Assembly (NCBI RefSeq): GCF_001613385.1
Contig: NZ_BDCG01000008.1
Coordinates: 62,001-126,000, forward strand
DNA length: 64,000 nucleotides
From: Nocardia flavorosea NBRC 108225
Lineage (GTDB): Bacteria > Actinomycetota > Actinomycetes > Mycobacteriales > Mycobacteriaceae
Direction: 5' to 3'
The notes beneath the pieces were generated by a model. The model searched no databases. It saw only the letters and a program-made list of their open reading frames with translations, and was not told the DNA's origin. Shown one piece after another: positions 48,192 through 57,753 of this stretch. Each line of letters begins with the position of its first letter. The first letter of the stretch is position 1. The translations under genes were made by a program, and so were the position numbers.

Positions 48192-48830
48192 TCAGGAATC
48201 CGCGCCCGGTACCCGGAACGAAACCGCGACATGATCTCGCGCGTATTTCCGGACGGCGATATCGTCGTCCAGCGGAATCACCGTCTGCGGAGTCAGCGCC
48301 AGCGACAATGCGGTACGCGCGACCATTTCGGCCACCGGCAGCGGATCGTAGGCCGGCAATTTCCCTTCGGCCTGTAGACGGGTGACGAACTCGGCGAGGT
48401 AGTCGCGACCGAGTTCGATCACCGGGGCGCCCTTGACGGTCAGGTAGGGCAGAACGATCTCGGGTTCGGTATTGAGCAGGCGGTCCAGCAGCCGATTGCT
48501 GCGCAGGCCGTCGAGGAAGGCTACGAACAGTTCGACGATCTGGTCTTCGGCACCCGCATCACGGTCGATCTGCCGTTGCACCGCGGCATCGACACCCTCG
48601 ATGAACTCACGGGTCTGCTGCAATCCCACAGCCTGGATCAGGTCGGATTTACTGGAGAACCGGCGGTACAGCGTGGCCAGCGAAAGCCCGCCACGGCGGG
48701 CGACCTCCACCATGCTGGTGCGTTTGATCCCGAAATCGAGAAACGCCTGCAGTGCGGCAGCCAGGACCGATTGATCTTGATCGCGGCGCGGCGATCGCAC
48801 CAGTGGCAACAATTGAGCCAGCGCACCCAT
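48192..48830 (-). CDS. TetR family regulator
   Basis: A 212-residue TetR protein. The HTH (DFGIKRTSMVEVARRGGLSLATLYRRFSSKSDLI) lies about 31-65, followed by a helical effector domain. It is divergent from the MpaB-like oxygenase gene; the intervening 127 bases contain a near-consensus promoter and inverted repeats. It presumably controls that oxygenase. The ATG at 48830 is preferred over a longer frame. Confidence 0.82.
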   Translation of the reverse strand: MGALAQLLPLVRSPRRDQDQSVLAAALQAFLDFGIKRTSMVEVARRGGLSLATLYRRFSSKSDLIQAVGLQQTREFIEGVDAAVQRQIDRDAGAEDQIVELFVAFLDGLRSNRLLDRLLNTEPEIVLPYLTVKGAPVIELGRDYLAEFVTRLQAEGKLPAYDPLPVAEMVARTALSLALTPQTVIPLDDDIAVRKYARDHVAVSFRVPGADS

Positions 48831-48912
48831 CTCGGCACCTCTCGCGCTCGGTGATGCAATGACACAGTAAGGATCGCACAACTACGATGGCGGTTGACGC
48901 AACATCGAGTGA

Positions 48913-48941
48913 ATGAGATGGTTATCATATAATCTTCTCAT
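48913..48941 (+). promoter_or_regulatory. Promoter and inverted repeat upstream of the MpaB-like oxygenase
   Basis: TATAAT (48928-48933) is a perfect -10 box, 24 bases before the ATG, with AGGAAAGAG as ribosome binding site. ATGAGA (48913-48918) and TCTCAT (48936-48941) form an inverted repeat around it, a plausible operator for the divergent TetR protein. No good -35 box is present, which fits a regulated promoter. Confidence 0.5.
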
Positions 48942-48957
48942 AGGAAAGAGGTCACCG

Positions 48958-49824
48958 ATGACCGCTCCCCAGCCCATGTCACAGAGCGAACCCGAACCCC
49001 GCCCGCTCTACGCCCCCGATTTCGACGTCGAAGACCATATCGTCGGGATCACCGCCTTCCTCGGCGGAACCGCGAACGTGATCATGCAGCTGGGTTTGCG
49101 GCCGGTCGCCTACGGCGTCATGGAGAGCGACGTCAAAAGCGGCAACGTGATGGTGCATCCCTTCAAACGGCTCCGCACCACCCTCACCTACCTGTCGGTC
49201 GCCATGCTGGGCACCGAAGAGGAACGCAACGCCTACCGGCTCGCGGTCAACACCTCCCACCGCCATATCCGCACCAAACCCACCAGCCCGGTCAAATACA
49301 ACGCCTTCGATCCCAAACTCCAGCTCTGGGTCGCGGCCTGCCTGTACTTCGGCTTCGTCGACCTCCTGGAAAAAGTCCAAGGCCCCATGGACGAAGCCAC
49401 CGCCGACACCTTCTACGCGCACAGCATCCGGCTCGGCACCACTCTGCAGGTGCGCCCGGAAATGTGGCCGCCGAACCGGGCCGCGTTCTGGGAGTTCTGG
49501 GAAGACAACCTGGACAACCTCGAAATCGACGACACCACCCGCGCCTACTTCAACGACCTCATCGATCTGAAGATGCTGCCACTACCGGTGCGATGGGTAT
49601 CGGCCAAGTTCCACCGGTTCGTCGTCGCCGGCTGCCTGCCACCGCAGATCCGGCAGGCGATGTACATGGACTGGACCGAGGGTAATCAGCGCTGGTTCGA
49701 CCGGACGATGAAGATCATCGGCCTCGGCCTGAAACTCCAGCCCCGCTTCCTACGCCAGTTCCCCATGAACTACTACCTGTGGGATATGCGCCGCCGCATG
49801 CGCAAGGGCAAACCGCTGGTCTGA
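48958..49824 (+). CDS. MpaB/DUF2236-family oxygenase-like protein
   Basis: A 288-residue soluble protein of the oxygenase MpaB (DUF2236, latex-clearing-protein-like) family. TAFLGGTANVIMQLGLRPVAYGV, VNTSHRHI with a candidate heme-binding histidine, and YNAFDPKLQLWVAACLYFGFVDL are typical. Related proteins bind a b-type heme or are rubber oxygenases; the substrate here is unknown. It is divergent from a TetR gene and has a perfect -10 box. The stop is 13 bases before repeat copy D. Confidence 0.75.
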   Translation: MTAPQPMSQSEPEPRPLYAPDFDVEDHIVGITAFLGGTANVIMQLGLRPVAYGVMESDVKSGNVMVHPFKRLRTTLTYLSVAMLGTEEERNAYRLAVNTSHRHIRTKPTSPVKYNAFDPKLQLWVAACLYFGFVDLLEKVQGPMDEATADTFYAHSIRLGTTLQVRPEMWPPNRAAFWEFWEDNLDNLEIDDTTRAYFNDLIDLKMLPLPVRWVSAKFHRFVVAGCLPPQIRQAMYMDWTEGNQRWFDRTMKIIGLGLKLQPRFLRQFPMNYYLWDMRRRMRKGKPLV

Positions 49825-49836
49825 GCTGTGTCTTTT

Positions 49837-49887
49837 GGCGCCGACTCCGTCGGCGCGGGTTTCGGCCTCGCCGAACTCGGCACCACC
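49837..49887 (-). repeat. Intergenic hairpin repeat, copy D (internal hairpin deleted)
   Basis: GGCGCCGACTCCGTCGGCGC (a perfect small hairpin) and GGGTTTCGGCC match the end of copy B on the other strand, then the sequence jumps directly to TCGCCGAACTCGGCACCACC, the opposite flank. The whole long hairpin (about 95 bases) is missing between two GGCC sites. It sits between the convergent oxygenase and proline dehydrogenase genes. Confidence 0.8.
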
Positions 49888-49941
49888 GTTGGTTACGTCA
49901 GGCCGAGACCGGGCCGGTCTTGTGGCAGGCCGGGTGGGATG

Positions 49942-50901
49942 TCAAGTCCGCGCGGGCGTTGCCACGGCCCTCAGGAAGAACCCGAGGTTGGCCGGGCGTT
50001 CGGCGAGGCGGCGCATCAGGTAGCCGTACCACTGGTTGCCGTATGGGATGTAGACGCGAACGAAATTGCCCCGGCCGACCAGACGCTCTTGCTCGTCGGT
50101 GCGGATGCCGTACAGCATCTGGTACTCCAGTTCGCCGGGACCACGGCCGGTCCGGGCGGCGAAATCGGTCGCGGCGGCGATCAGCGCGGGGTCATGGGTT
50201 GCCACCAGCGGCCGGGCCGCACCCTGAACGAGCACCCGCAGGCAGCGCAGATATGCGCTGTCCACCTCGGCACGGTGCTGGTGGGCCACGGTCTCGGGCT
50301 CCCGGTAGGCACCCTTGCACAAGCGCACTCGCGCGCCCGCGTCCGCGAGGTCACGGCAGTCGTCCACACTGCGGTACAGATAGGCCTGGATCACCGTACC
50401 CAACCAGGGGAATTCCGGACGGACCTGCCGGATCGCGGCGAGAGTGGACGCCGTGGTCGTATGGTCCTCGGCGTCCACCGTGACCCATACCCCCGCCTCC
50501 GCGGCCTTGGTGCAGAGCACACGCAGGTTCTCGGTGGCGATCGCCGGTCCGTCCGGCCCCAGCCATTGGCCGAGCGCCGACAATTTCACCGAGACCTCGA
50601 GCGGTGCCGCCCCGGCCGGGACCGCGGCGGTATCCAGCGCCGCGAGATCGTTGATCAGCCCCAGATACTCGGCGACCGCGGCATCGGCCTGCGCACGATC
50701 GGTGGTGTACTCACCGAGGAAATCCACGCTCACCGCCCGGCCGCCCGCCAGCAGTTCCCGGGCCGCGGCGACCAATTCGGACCGCGTCTCTCCCGGCACG
50801 AAGCGCCGTACCAGACCCGCGGTCATCGGACTGGTGGTCAGCGTTCTCTTCAGCCGGTCCGACCCGGCTACCGCGAGGATCGCCGGGCGCAGCGGATTCA
50901 T
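49942..50901 (-). CDS. putA: Proline dehydrogenase
   Basis: About 319 residues, monofunctional PRODH (TIM-barrel flavoenzyme). FVPGETRSELVAAARELLAGGRAVSVDFLGEY, VSVKLSALG, VTVDAEDHTTTASTL, RLCKGAYREP and YGNQWYGYLMRRLAERPANL are the family blocks. It oxidises proline to pyrroline-5-carboxylate and passes electrons to the respiratory chain. It is 49 bases downstream of the P5C dehydrogenase gene in the same operon, matching Rv1188-Rv1187. Confidence 0.92.
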   Translation of the reverse strand: MNPLRPAILAVAGSDRLKRTLTTSPMTAGLVRRFVPGETRSELVAAARELLAGGRAVSVDFLGEYTTDRAQADAAVAEYLGLINDLAALDTAAVPAGAAPLEVSVKLSALGQWLGPDGPAIATENLRVLCTKAAEAGVWVTVDAEDHTTTASTLAAIRQVRPEFPWLGTVIQAYLYRSVDDCRDLADAGARVRLCKGAYREPETVAHQHRAEVDSAYLRCLRVLVQGAARPLVATHDPALIAAATDFAARTGRGPGELEYQMLYGIRTDEQERLVGRGNFVRVYIPYGNQWYGYLMRRLAERPANLGFFLRAVATPART

Positions 50902-50950
50902 CGGATCTCCCGCCCGCACCGGACCGCACCGGCGGCGGAAGCACGCCTGC

Positions 50951-52588
50951 TCATTCCCGCTCCATATGTGGATAACGGTGATCGGTATGCGGGACGAAAG
51001 TTTCCTTGATGGCTCGCGGCGCCACCCAGCGCAGCAGGTTCAGTGGGGAGCCGGCTTTGTCATCGGTTCCCGAGGCACGGGCACCGCCGAACGGCTGCTG
51101 GCCCACGACGGCACCGGTGGGTTTGTCGTTGACATAGAAATTGCCGGCCGCGAATCGCAACCGCGTGGAAGCCTCCTCCACCGCATGCCGGTCCTGCGCG
51201 AAAACGGCACCGGTCAACGCGTACGGGGCCGCGCTCTCCACTTCCGCAAGAACGGTTTCCCAAGCGCCGGGTGCGCTGTCGTCGTACACATACACCGAAA
51301 GGATCGGACCGAAGTATTCGGTGGCGAACGATTCGTCGCGGGGATTCTCGGCAAGGAGCACGGTGGGCCGGACGAACCAGCCCTCGCTGTCGTCATAGCT
51401 GCCGCCCACCGGGATCGGCACATTCGCCGAACGGGCCCGTTCGATCGCCTGGACACTTTTGTCGTAGGCGCGCCGGTCGATCAGAGCGCCGCCGAAATTC
51501 GACAGGTCCGCCACATCGCCGTAGCTCAGCGAATCGGCGATCCCCAGAAAATCCTCACCCATATCCCGCCACAGCGAACGGGGCAGATAGGCGCGCGACG
51601 CGGCCGAACATTTCTGGCCCTGATACTCGTACGCGCCCCGGACCAGCGCCGTACACAGGCCGGCCGGGTCCGCGGAGGGGTGCGCGACGATGAAATCCTT
51701 TCCGCCGGTCTCCCCGACCAGGCGCGGATACCCGCGATAGCGGCCGAGGTTGGCACCGACCTGACTCCACAGGTACTGGAACGTGGGGGCCGAGCCGGTG
51801 AAATGGATACCACCCAACCGCGGATCGGTGAGCGCCACTTCCGAAAGCTCTTTCCCGTCCCCGGTGACCATATTGATCACCCCCGGCGGCAACCCCGCGG
51901 CCTCCAGCAATGTCATCGTGTAATAGGCGGCGAGGGTCTGGGTGGGCGACGGCTTCCATACGACGGTATTACCCATCAGCGCCGGCGCGGTGGGCAGATT
52001 CCCGGCGATGGCCGAGAAATTGAACGGGGTGATCGCGTAGACGAAACCCTCCAGCGGCCGGTAATCGAGGCGGTTCCAGACCCCCGGACTCGACTGCGGC
52101 TGCTGGGCCAGGATGCCGCGCGCGAACGACACATTGAAACGCCAGAAATCGACCAACTCGCACGGCGCGTCGATTTCGGCCTGCGCCGCCGATTTCGACT
52201 GCCCCAGCATGGTCGCCGCGGCCACGGTCTCCCGCCACGGACCGGACAGCAGATCGGCGGCCCGCAGCAGCACCGCGGCGCGTTCGTCGAACGGTAGGGA
52301 ACGCCAGGCAGGCGCGGCAGCGGTCGCCGCCTCGATGGCGGCGGCAGCTTCGTCGTGAGTGGTATTCGTATAGGTCCCGAGCACCTGCCGATGCCGATGC
52401 GGTGCGACGATCTCGCGGCGCTCGCCGATCCCGGGACGGTGCTTACCGTCGATGACCAGCGGAATGTCGAAGGTGGCGCCCGAGATATCGGCCAGCTTCC
52501 CGAGCAGGCGCTCCCGCTCGGGGCTACCCGGTGCGTAGGTGTGCACCGGTTCGTTCACGGGGGTCGGGACAACTGTGACAGCGTCCAT
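50951..52588 (-). CDS. pruA: L-glutamate gamma-semialdehyde (pyrroline-5-carboxylate) dehydrogenase
   Basis: A 545-residue aldehyde dehydrogenase of the Rv1187 type. GNTVVWKPSPTQ is the nucleotide-binding region, GETGGKDFIVAH holds the general-base glutamate, and YQGQKCSAASRAYLP the catalytic cysteine (about residue 325). It oxidises glutamate semialdehyde to glutamate with NAD+, completing proline breakdown with the downstream proline dehydrogenase. The ATG start is at 52588. Confidence 0.93.
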   Translation of the reverse strand: MDAVTVVPTPVNEPVHTYAPGSPERERLLGKLADISGATFDIPLVIDGKHRPGIGERREIVAPHRHRQVLGTYTNTTHDEAAAAIEAATAAAPAWRSLPFDERAAVLLRAADLLSGPWRETVAAATMLGQSKSAAQAEIDAPCELVDFWRFNVSFARGILAQQPQSSPGVWNRLDYRPLEGFVYAITPFNFSAIAGNLPTAPALMGNTVVWKPSPTQTLAAYYTMTLLEAAGLPPGVINMVTGDGKELSEVALTDPRLGGIHFTGSAPTFQYLWSQVGANLGRYRGYPRLVGETGGKDFIVAHPSADPAGLCTALVRGAYEYQGQKCSAASRAYLPRSLWRDMGEDFLGIADSLSYGDVADLSNFGGALIDRRAYDKSVQAIERARSANVPIPVGGSYDDSEGWFVRPTVLLAENPRDESFATEYFGPILSVYVYDDSAPGAWETVLAEVESAAPYALTGAVFAQDRHAVEEASTRLRFAAGNFYVNDKPTGAVVGQQPFGGARASGTDDKAGSPLNLLRWVAPRAIKETFVPHTDHRYPHMERE

Positions 52589-52682
52589 ACCCCAAGGCTA
52601 GCCCTGTTTTTTCGCAACGCCCGCGGCGACGCGGGTTTTGCTGCTGCGCTGTTCTACCGGACCGCGGGACCGGGGACCGGAC

Positions 52683-53795
52683 CTACAAACGATCGGCGGC
52701 GGCGCCGATACGTTCGTCGGTGGCGGTGAGGGCGATACGGACGTGCCGGGAGCCGGACGGACCGTAGAAATCGCCGGGTGCGGCGAGGATGCCGCGGCCG
52801 GCCAGCCAATCCAGGGTGTCGCGGCAGGGTTCGTCGCGAGTGGACCACAGGTACAGGCCGGCTTCGGAATGGTCGATCCGGAAACCCGCGCCCAGCAAGG
52901 CGGAACGCAGGGTTTCGCGGCGCGCGCGATAGCGCTCCCGTTGAACGGATTCGTGCTCGTCATCGGCCAGCGCCGCCGACATGGCCGCCTGGATCGGGAA
53001 CGGCACCATCATGCCGGAGTGTTTACGCACCTCCAGCAGTTCGGCCACCAGATCCGGGTCGCCGGTGACGAAACCGGCCCGGTAACTGGCCAGATTCGAT
53101 GTCTTCGACAGCGAATGCACCGCCAGCAGGCCCGTGTGGTCGCCATCGCACACCCGGGGGTCGAGAATCGACACAGCCGGTTCGTCCCAGGCCAGGCCCA
53201 GATAGCACTCGTCGGAGGCGACGATCACGCCACGTGCCCGGGCGAACGACACCACCTTGCGCAGGTGCTCCACACCCAGCACTTTGCCGGTCGGGTTGGA
53301 CGGGGAATTGAGGTAGATCAGCGCGGGTTTCTCCGGGCCCAGCCGGGTGAGCCCGTCGGCACGCAGAATCCGGGTGCCGGCGAGCAGGCCACCGACCTCA
53401 TAGGTCGGATACGCGACCTCGGGTATCACCACCAGATCCGCGGCCCCCAGCCCCAGCAGCCGCGGCAGGCCGGCGATCAACTCTTTGGTGCCGATCACCG
53501 GCAGCACGGCCGCCTCGGCCACACCCGTGATACCGAACCGCCGGGCCAAGGCAGCCACGGCATTCGCACGCAGTTCGGGCGTGCCGTGGGTGGTCGGATA
53601 ACCCGGCACCTCGGCGACCGAACTCAAAGCCGCCCGGATCAGCGGATCCACCGGCTCCACCGGGGTCCCGACCGACAGATCCACCAGCCCGCCAGGATAC
53701 GCCGCCGCCTTCGCCTTCACCTCGGCGAGGGTGTCCCACGGGAAATCGGGCAGCGCCGCGCTCACCCGCCGGCGATGCGTTACCTCAGTGCTCAT
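52683..53795 (-). CDS. dapC: Succinyldiaminopimelate transaminase (DapC), fold-type I aminotransferase
   Basis: A 370-residue PLP enzyme. The short N-terminus is typical of Rv1178. IPEVAYPTYEVGGLLAG, NSPSNPTGKVL, SDECYLGLAW (PLP pyridine-binding Asp) and ALHSLSKTSNLASYRAGF (PLP lysine near 230) are visible. It aminates N-succinyl-2-amino-6-ketopimelate in the diaminopimelate pathway, between DapD and DapE, whose genes are 7-9 kb away. It follows the ferredoxin gene (13 bases after its stop), as in M. tuberculosis. Confidence 0.88.
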   Translation of the reverse strand: MSTEVTHRRRVSAALPDFPWDTLAEVKAKAAAYPGGLVDLSVGTPVEPVDPLIRAALSSVAEVPGYPTTHGTPELRANAVAALARRFGITGVAEAAVLPVIGTKELIAGLPRLLGLGAADLVVIPEVAYPTYEVGGLLAGTRILRADGLTRLGPEKPALIYLNSPSNPTGKVLGVEHLRKVVSFARARGVIVASDECYLGLAWDEPAVSILDPRVCDGDHTGLLAVHSLSKTSNLASYRAGFVTGDPDLVAELLEVRKHSGMMVPFPIQAAMSAALADDEHESVQRERYRARRETLRSALLGAGFRIDHSEAGLYLWSTRDEPCRDTLDWLAGRGILAAPGDFYGPSGSRHVRIALTATDERIGAAADRL

Positions 53796-53808
53796 CTACC
53801 GAACGCTC

Positions 53809-54132
53809 TTATTCCTCGGCCATCGGCGGCAGTTCCTTGATGAACGGGGGATCGTAATCGACCTTGCCCAGTTTGGTCGCGCCACCGGGCGAACCCAGCT
53901 CGTCGAAGAAATCGACGTTCGCGTTCACGTAGCCGCTCCACTGATCGGGGGTGTCGTCCTCGTAGAAGATCGCCTCCACCGGGCAGACCGGCTCACACGC
54001 GCCACAGTCGACGCATTCGTCGGGATGGATGTAGAGCATGCGGCCACCCTCGTAGATGCAATCCACGGGGCATTCTTCGATGCACGCCTTGTCCAACACG
54101 TCAACGCACGGTTCGGCGATGATGTAGGTCAC
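53809..54132 (-). CDS. fdxC: Ferredoxin, 7Fe type (FdxC)
   Basis: A 107-residue ferredoxin. VTYIIAEPCVDVLDKACIEECPVDCIY holds the first cluster ligands, including Cx7CxxxCP in the 3Fe-4S/4Fe-4S style, and CVDCGACEPVCPVEAIFYEDD a complete CxxCxxCxxxCP for a 4Fe-4S cluster. The polar C-terminal tail (GSPGGATKLGKVDYDPPFIKELPP) matches Rv1177. GTG 54132 is the start. It transfers electrons in the cytosol; partners are not evident. Confidence 0.92.
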   Translation of the reverse strand: MTYIIAEPCVDVLDKACIEECPVDCIYEGGRMLYIHPDECVDCGACEPVCPVEAIFYEDDTPDQWSGYVNANVDFFDELGSPGGATKLGKVDYDPPFIKELPPMAEE

Positions 54133-54498
54133 TCCCGCTCTCCTAGTCTTCCTTCTTCTCCGGGTAACTGCGCCCGCGCACAAGTATTCCTGGTACACCG
54201 AACGCTACCCCCGGTGAGCCTGTCCTAATATTTTGCGCCACCTACGCCGGCGCGGCCCGGGCCGGTTGATCCCTTCACGAGGTCGACCATCCGCGAAGGG
54301 GTGGGCTGCAATTCGGCGACGCTCCGCGTCTCGAGGGTGGGCCCTGATGGGCCCCTGGCTCTTCACTCCTGCGCTCCTCCGCTCCGTCGCCCCAGAGCCG
54401 GGCGGGCCCCACCCCGGCGTGGTGAACGGTCCGGAAGAGTGGAAAAGGGCCGGAAGGACCAGCGCAGTAGACCGGGTCTCCCGCGCTGGTTGCCTCCC
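54133..54498. other. Gene-free gap between the ferredoxin start and the fbiC stop
   Basis: Holds the ferredoxin-dapC promoter region and, at its left-centre, a long imperfect hairpin (54336-54413). No gene is credible here. Confidence 0.55.
54336..54413 (-). other. Long imperfect hairpin downstream of fbiC
   Basis: GGTGGGCCC (54336-54344) pairs with GGGCCCCACC (54404-54413) with one bulged C, and inside it CTGGCTCT pairs with AGAGCCGGG with a mismatch. It differs in sequence from the five-copy repeat family but has the same long-stem style. It follows the fbiC stop by about 86 bases in the other direction of the gap and could terminate or insulate ferredoxin transcription. Confidence 0.4.
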
Positions 54499-57087
54499 TC
54501 AGACCAGTTCCAGTCCGGGGACCGGGCCGCGACTCGGAGGGATTCCGTAGGTAGTGGTGCGTTCGCGGACCGGGCGGCCGATCCCTTCGGCAATTTCTGT
54601 GAGTTCGGCCACCGTTTTCGCCGACCCGTGCTGGGAGCCGGCCATCCGGGAGATCGTTTCCTCCATCAGGGTGCCGCCGAGATCGTTGGCGCCACTACTG
54701 AGCATCACCTGGGTTCCGGTGGTGCCCAGTTTCACCCAGCTGGTCTGGATGTTGTCGATCCGGCCGTGCAGCATGATCCGGGCCAGGGCATGCGCGGCAC
54801 GGTTGTCCCGATTGGTGGGGCCCGGCCGGGAGGCGCCGGCGAGGTAGAGCGGGGCGCTCTGGTGCACGAACGGCAGCAGCACGAATTCGGTGAAACCGCC
54901 GGTCTCGTCCTGGATACCGCGCAGTACGCGCAGATGGCCCACCCAATGGCTCGGATTGTCGACGTGCCCGTACATCATCGTCGAACTCGACCGGATCCCT
55001 ACCTGATGCGCGGTGGTGACGACGTCGATCCAGGCCGACGCCGGCAGTTTGCCCTTGGTGAGCACCCAGCGGACCTCGTCGTCGAGGATTTCGGCGGCCG
55101 TACCGGGGATGGTGCCCAGCCCGGCTTCCCGCAGCGCCGTCAGCCAGTCGCGGACACTTTCGCCGCCGCGGGAGGCACCGTTGACGATTTCCATCGGACT
55201 GAACGCATGCACATGTATCGACGGCACGCGGGCCTTCACTGCCCGCACCAGATCCGCATAACCGGTAACCGGCAGGTCGGGGTCGATACCGCCCTGCATG
55301 CAGACCTCGGTGGCGCCGTCGACGTACGCCTCCCAGGCGCGGTCGGCGACCTCGCCGGTACTGAGGGTGAACGCGTCGGCATCGCCTTTACGCTGCGCGA
55401 ACGCACAGAACCGGCAGCCGGTGTAGCAGATATTGGTGAAGTTGATGTTCCGGTTCACCACGTAGGTCACATCGTCGCCGCAGACATCGTGGCGCAACTG
55501 ATCCGCGAGACCCGCCACGGCCTCGAGGTCGGGCCCGTCCGCGGTCGCCAGCGCCAGGTACTGGGCGTCGGTGAGGCCGGCCGGATCTTTCTCGGCGGCT
55601 CGCAGCGCGGCCAGTACATCGGCGTCCAGCCGCTGCGGCGCGGCGGCGAGATCACGGACCTGTTCGCGAATGGTGTCCCAGTCGCCGAACGCATTGTCGA
55701 TATCGCTGCGGGTATCGGTATTGCGCCCGGCGGTGTCGATGGCGGTGTTGAGATCCGTGCGACCCACGGATTCCCAGGACTCGTCGGGTTCCTGCCAGGG
55801 CAGGCCGGTCGGCAGCGCGCCGGGTTTCGCCAACCCCGTTTCCGGATCGGTGAGCGCGGCGACGTGGACGCCGATCCGCGGGTCGATCCACGGGCTGCCG
55901 GCCCGCACGTACTTCGGGTGTGTGGAAGTGCGTTCCACCAGTTCGAATCCGGCGCCCGCAGTGAGTTCGGCGAGCGTATCGAGGTTGGGCCACGGCCGTT
56001 CCGGATTGACATGATCGGGGGTGACCGGCGAGACGCCGCCCCAGTCATCGATTCCGGCCTCGAGCAGCGCCCGGCACTCGGCACCGGACACCAGGTTGGG
56101 CGGCGCCTGCACCGCGATATCCGGGCCCAGCAGCAGCCGCGTCACCGCGATGGTGGCCAGGAATTCGGACATATCGGCGTCGGGCGCGTGCCGCATGGCG
56201 GTATCGTCCTTGGCGCGGAAGTTCTGCACGATGACTTCCTGGATATGTCCGAAAGCCTTGTGCTGTTTGCGGATCGCCAGGATCGTATCCGCCCGCTCGG
56301 CCATGGTTTCCCCGATACCCACCAGGATTCCGGTGGTGTAGGGAACCGAGAGCCGGCCGGCGTCGGTGATCGCGCGCAACCGCACCGCGGGATCCTTGTC
56401 GGGGCTGCCGTAATGGCAGTTGCCCTTCTCGGTGAACAGCCGGGTCGAGGTGGTCTCCAGCATCATCCCCATCGACTGGGCGACCGGTTTCAACCGGGAG
56501 ATCTCCTCCCAGGACATCACCCCGGGGTTCAGATGCGGCAGCAGACCGGTTTCCTCGAGCACCAGGATGGAGACCGCGCGCAGATAGTCCAGCGTGGAAT
56601 CGTAGCCGCGTTCGTCGAGCCACTGTGCGGCTTCCGGCCAGCGCGCCTCGGGGCGGTCACCCAGGGTGAACAGCGCTTCTTTACAGCCCAGTTCGGCGCC
56701 CCGCCGAGCGATCTCGAGCACCTCGTCGGGTTCGAGGAACATCCCACGACCCTGCGCCCGCAACTTGCCGGGCACGGTGACGAACGTGCAGTAGTGGCAG
56801 GTGTCCCGGCACAAATGCGTGAGCGGGATGAAGACATTGCGCGAGTAGGTGATGGTGGCCGGTCGCCCGGCCGACTCGAGGCCCGCATCGCGCACCCGGG
56901 CGGCGCTGCGGCACAGATCCGCCAGATCATCGTCGCGGGCGTGCAGCAGCACGGTGGCTTCGTCGGCGTTCAACGTGACCCCGTCGCGCGCCCGGCGCAA
57001 CGCCCGTCGCATCGCGGATGGCGTGGGCACGGGGGTCGGGACGGTCGGTTCGGGTAGTTCGGTCACGCCCTCGATCATGCGGTACAC
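54499..57087 (-). CDS. fbiC: FO synthase, bifunctional CofG/CofH (FbiC)
   Basis: An 862-residue double radical SAM enzyme. The first CxxxCxxC (CRDTCHYC) is near residue 92 and the second (CYTGCRFC) near 552, each starting a TIM-barrel domain. [14 protein letters not shown] is the CofG block, and [28 protein letters not shown] and GSTGTQ-like regions belong to CofH. It makes the 7,8-didemethyl-8-hydroxy-5-deazariboflavin chromophore of coenzyme F420 from a pyrimidine and tyrosine. The start is GTG 57087 or ATG 57078. It has its own region and opposes the PH-domain operon. Confidence 0.95.
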   Translation of the reverse strand: MYRMIEGVTELPEPTVPTPVPTPSAMRRALRRARDGVTLNADEATVLLHARDDDLADLCRSAARVRDAGLESAGRPATITYSRNVFIPLTHLCRDTCHYCTFVTVPGKLRAQGRGMFLEPDEVLEIARRGAELGCKEALFTLGDRPEARWPEAAQWLDERGYDSTLDYLRAVSILVLEETGLLPHLNPGVMSWEEISRLKPVAQSMGMMLETTSTRLFTEKGNCHYGSPDKDPAVRLRAITDAGRLSVPYTTGILVGIGETMAERADTILAIRKQHKAFGHIQEVIVQNFRAKDDTAMRHAPDADMSEFLATIAVTRLLLGPDIAVQAPPNLVSGAECRALLEAGIDDWGGVSPVTPDHVNPERPWPNLDTLAELTAGAGFELVERTSTHPKYVRAGSPWIDPRIGVHVAALTDPETGLAKPGALPTGLPWQEPDESWESVGRTDLNTAIDTAGRNTDTRSDIDNAFGDWDTIREQVRDLAAAPQRLDADVLAALRAAEKDPAGLTDAQYLALATADGPDLEAVAGLADQLRHDVCGDDVTYVVNRNINFTNICYTGCRFCAFAQRKGDADAFTLSTGEVADRAWEAYVDGATEVCMQGGIDPDLPVTGYADLVRAVKARVPSIHVHAFSPMEIVNGASRGGESVRDWLTALREAGLGTIPGTAAEILDDEVRWVLTKGKLPASAWIDVVTTAHQVGIRSSSTMMYGHVDNPSHWVGHLRVLRGIQDETGGFTEFVLLPFVHQSAPLYLAGASRPGPTNRDNRAAHALARIMLHGRIDNIQTSWVKLGTTGTQVMLSSGANDLGGTLMEETISRMAGSQHGSAKTVAELTEIAEGIGRPVRERTTTYGIPPSRGPVPGLELV

Positions 57088-57240
57088 ATCCGGAACTGTC
57101 TCCTCCCAGGTCGTCGAGCGTTCACAACCCCGCTGTATCGCGGGCTATTCCGTGCAGGTCGGGGCTGTGCGCGGGGACCGCCGGTCACCATTCGATCTTG
57201 TCCGGGCCGAAATGCCGAACAAGCGTGCGACCATGAATAC

Positions 57241-57753
57241 ATGTCGCCGGCCAGCCCGCCTCGGTCCACCGATCCGCTGCTCGATCCCGCTCGGCGGCCC
57301 AGTCCACGCGCGAAGACCTTGTGGACAGTGGAAATCGCCCTGACCTGGTTGGTCCTCATCGCCGCACTGGTGGCCTGGGCGGTTGCCGATCCCGGCCGCC
57401 GCCCCTGGCAGGTGGTTGTGGCGGTGGTCGTCGTTCCCGTTGCCGTGCTGGCGACGATCGTAGTGCCCCGCTGGCGTTATCGGGTGCACCGCTGGGAGGT
57501 GACCGACGAGGCGGTGTACACGCGGGTGGGCTGGTTGTCCCTGAAGAGCCGGGTCGCACCCATTTCCCGGGTGCAGACCGTGGATACCGAACGCGGCTTA
57601 CTGGAGCGGCTGCTCGGCCTGTCGACGATCACCGTCACCACGGCTTCCTCGGCGGGCGCCGTCCGCATCGGGTTGCTCGACAAATCGCTCGCCGACGAGA
57701 CGGTGGCGCAGTTGACCGAGATCGCGGCCCGGCACCGTGGGGACGCGACATGA
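57241..57753 (+). CDS. PH-domain (bPH2/DUF304) membrane protein, first of pair
   Basis: A 170-residue protein. Two membrane segments (TLWTVEIALTWLVLIAALVAWAV and VVVAVVVVPVAVLATIVVP) precede a bacterial PH (YdbS-like) domain, RYRVHRWEVTDEAVYTRVGWLSLKSRVAPISRVQTVDTERGLLERLLGLSTI. Its stop overlaps the start of the next gene by 4 bases. The pair matches the YdbS/YdbT arrangement of membrane PH proteins of unknown function. It is divergent from fbiC. Confidence 0.82.
   Translation: MSPASPPRSTDPLLDPARRPSPRAKTLWTVEIALTWLVLIAALVAWAVADPGRRPWQVVVAVVVVPVAVLATIVVPRWRYRVHRWEVTDEAVYTRVGWLSLKSRVAPISRVQTVDTERGLLERLLGLSTITVTTASSAGAVRIGLLDKSLADETVAQLTEIAARHRGDAT

Noticed and set aside
54301..57057. A 918-codon open frame opposite fbiC
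   Set aside because: It is the antisense of FbiC, with no family features; high GC keeps the opposite frame open. FbiC motifs (two CxxxCxxC) decide the strand.
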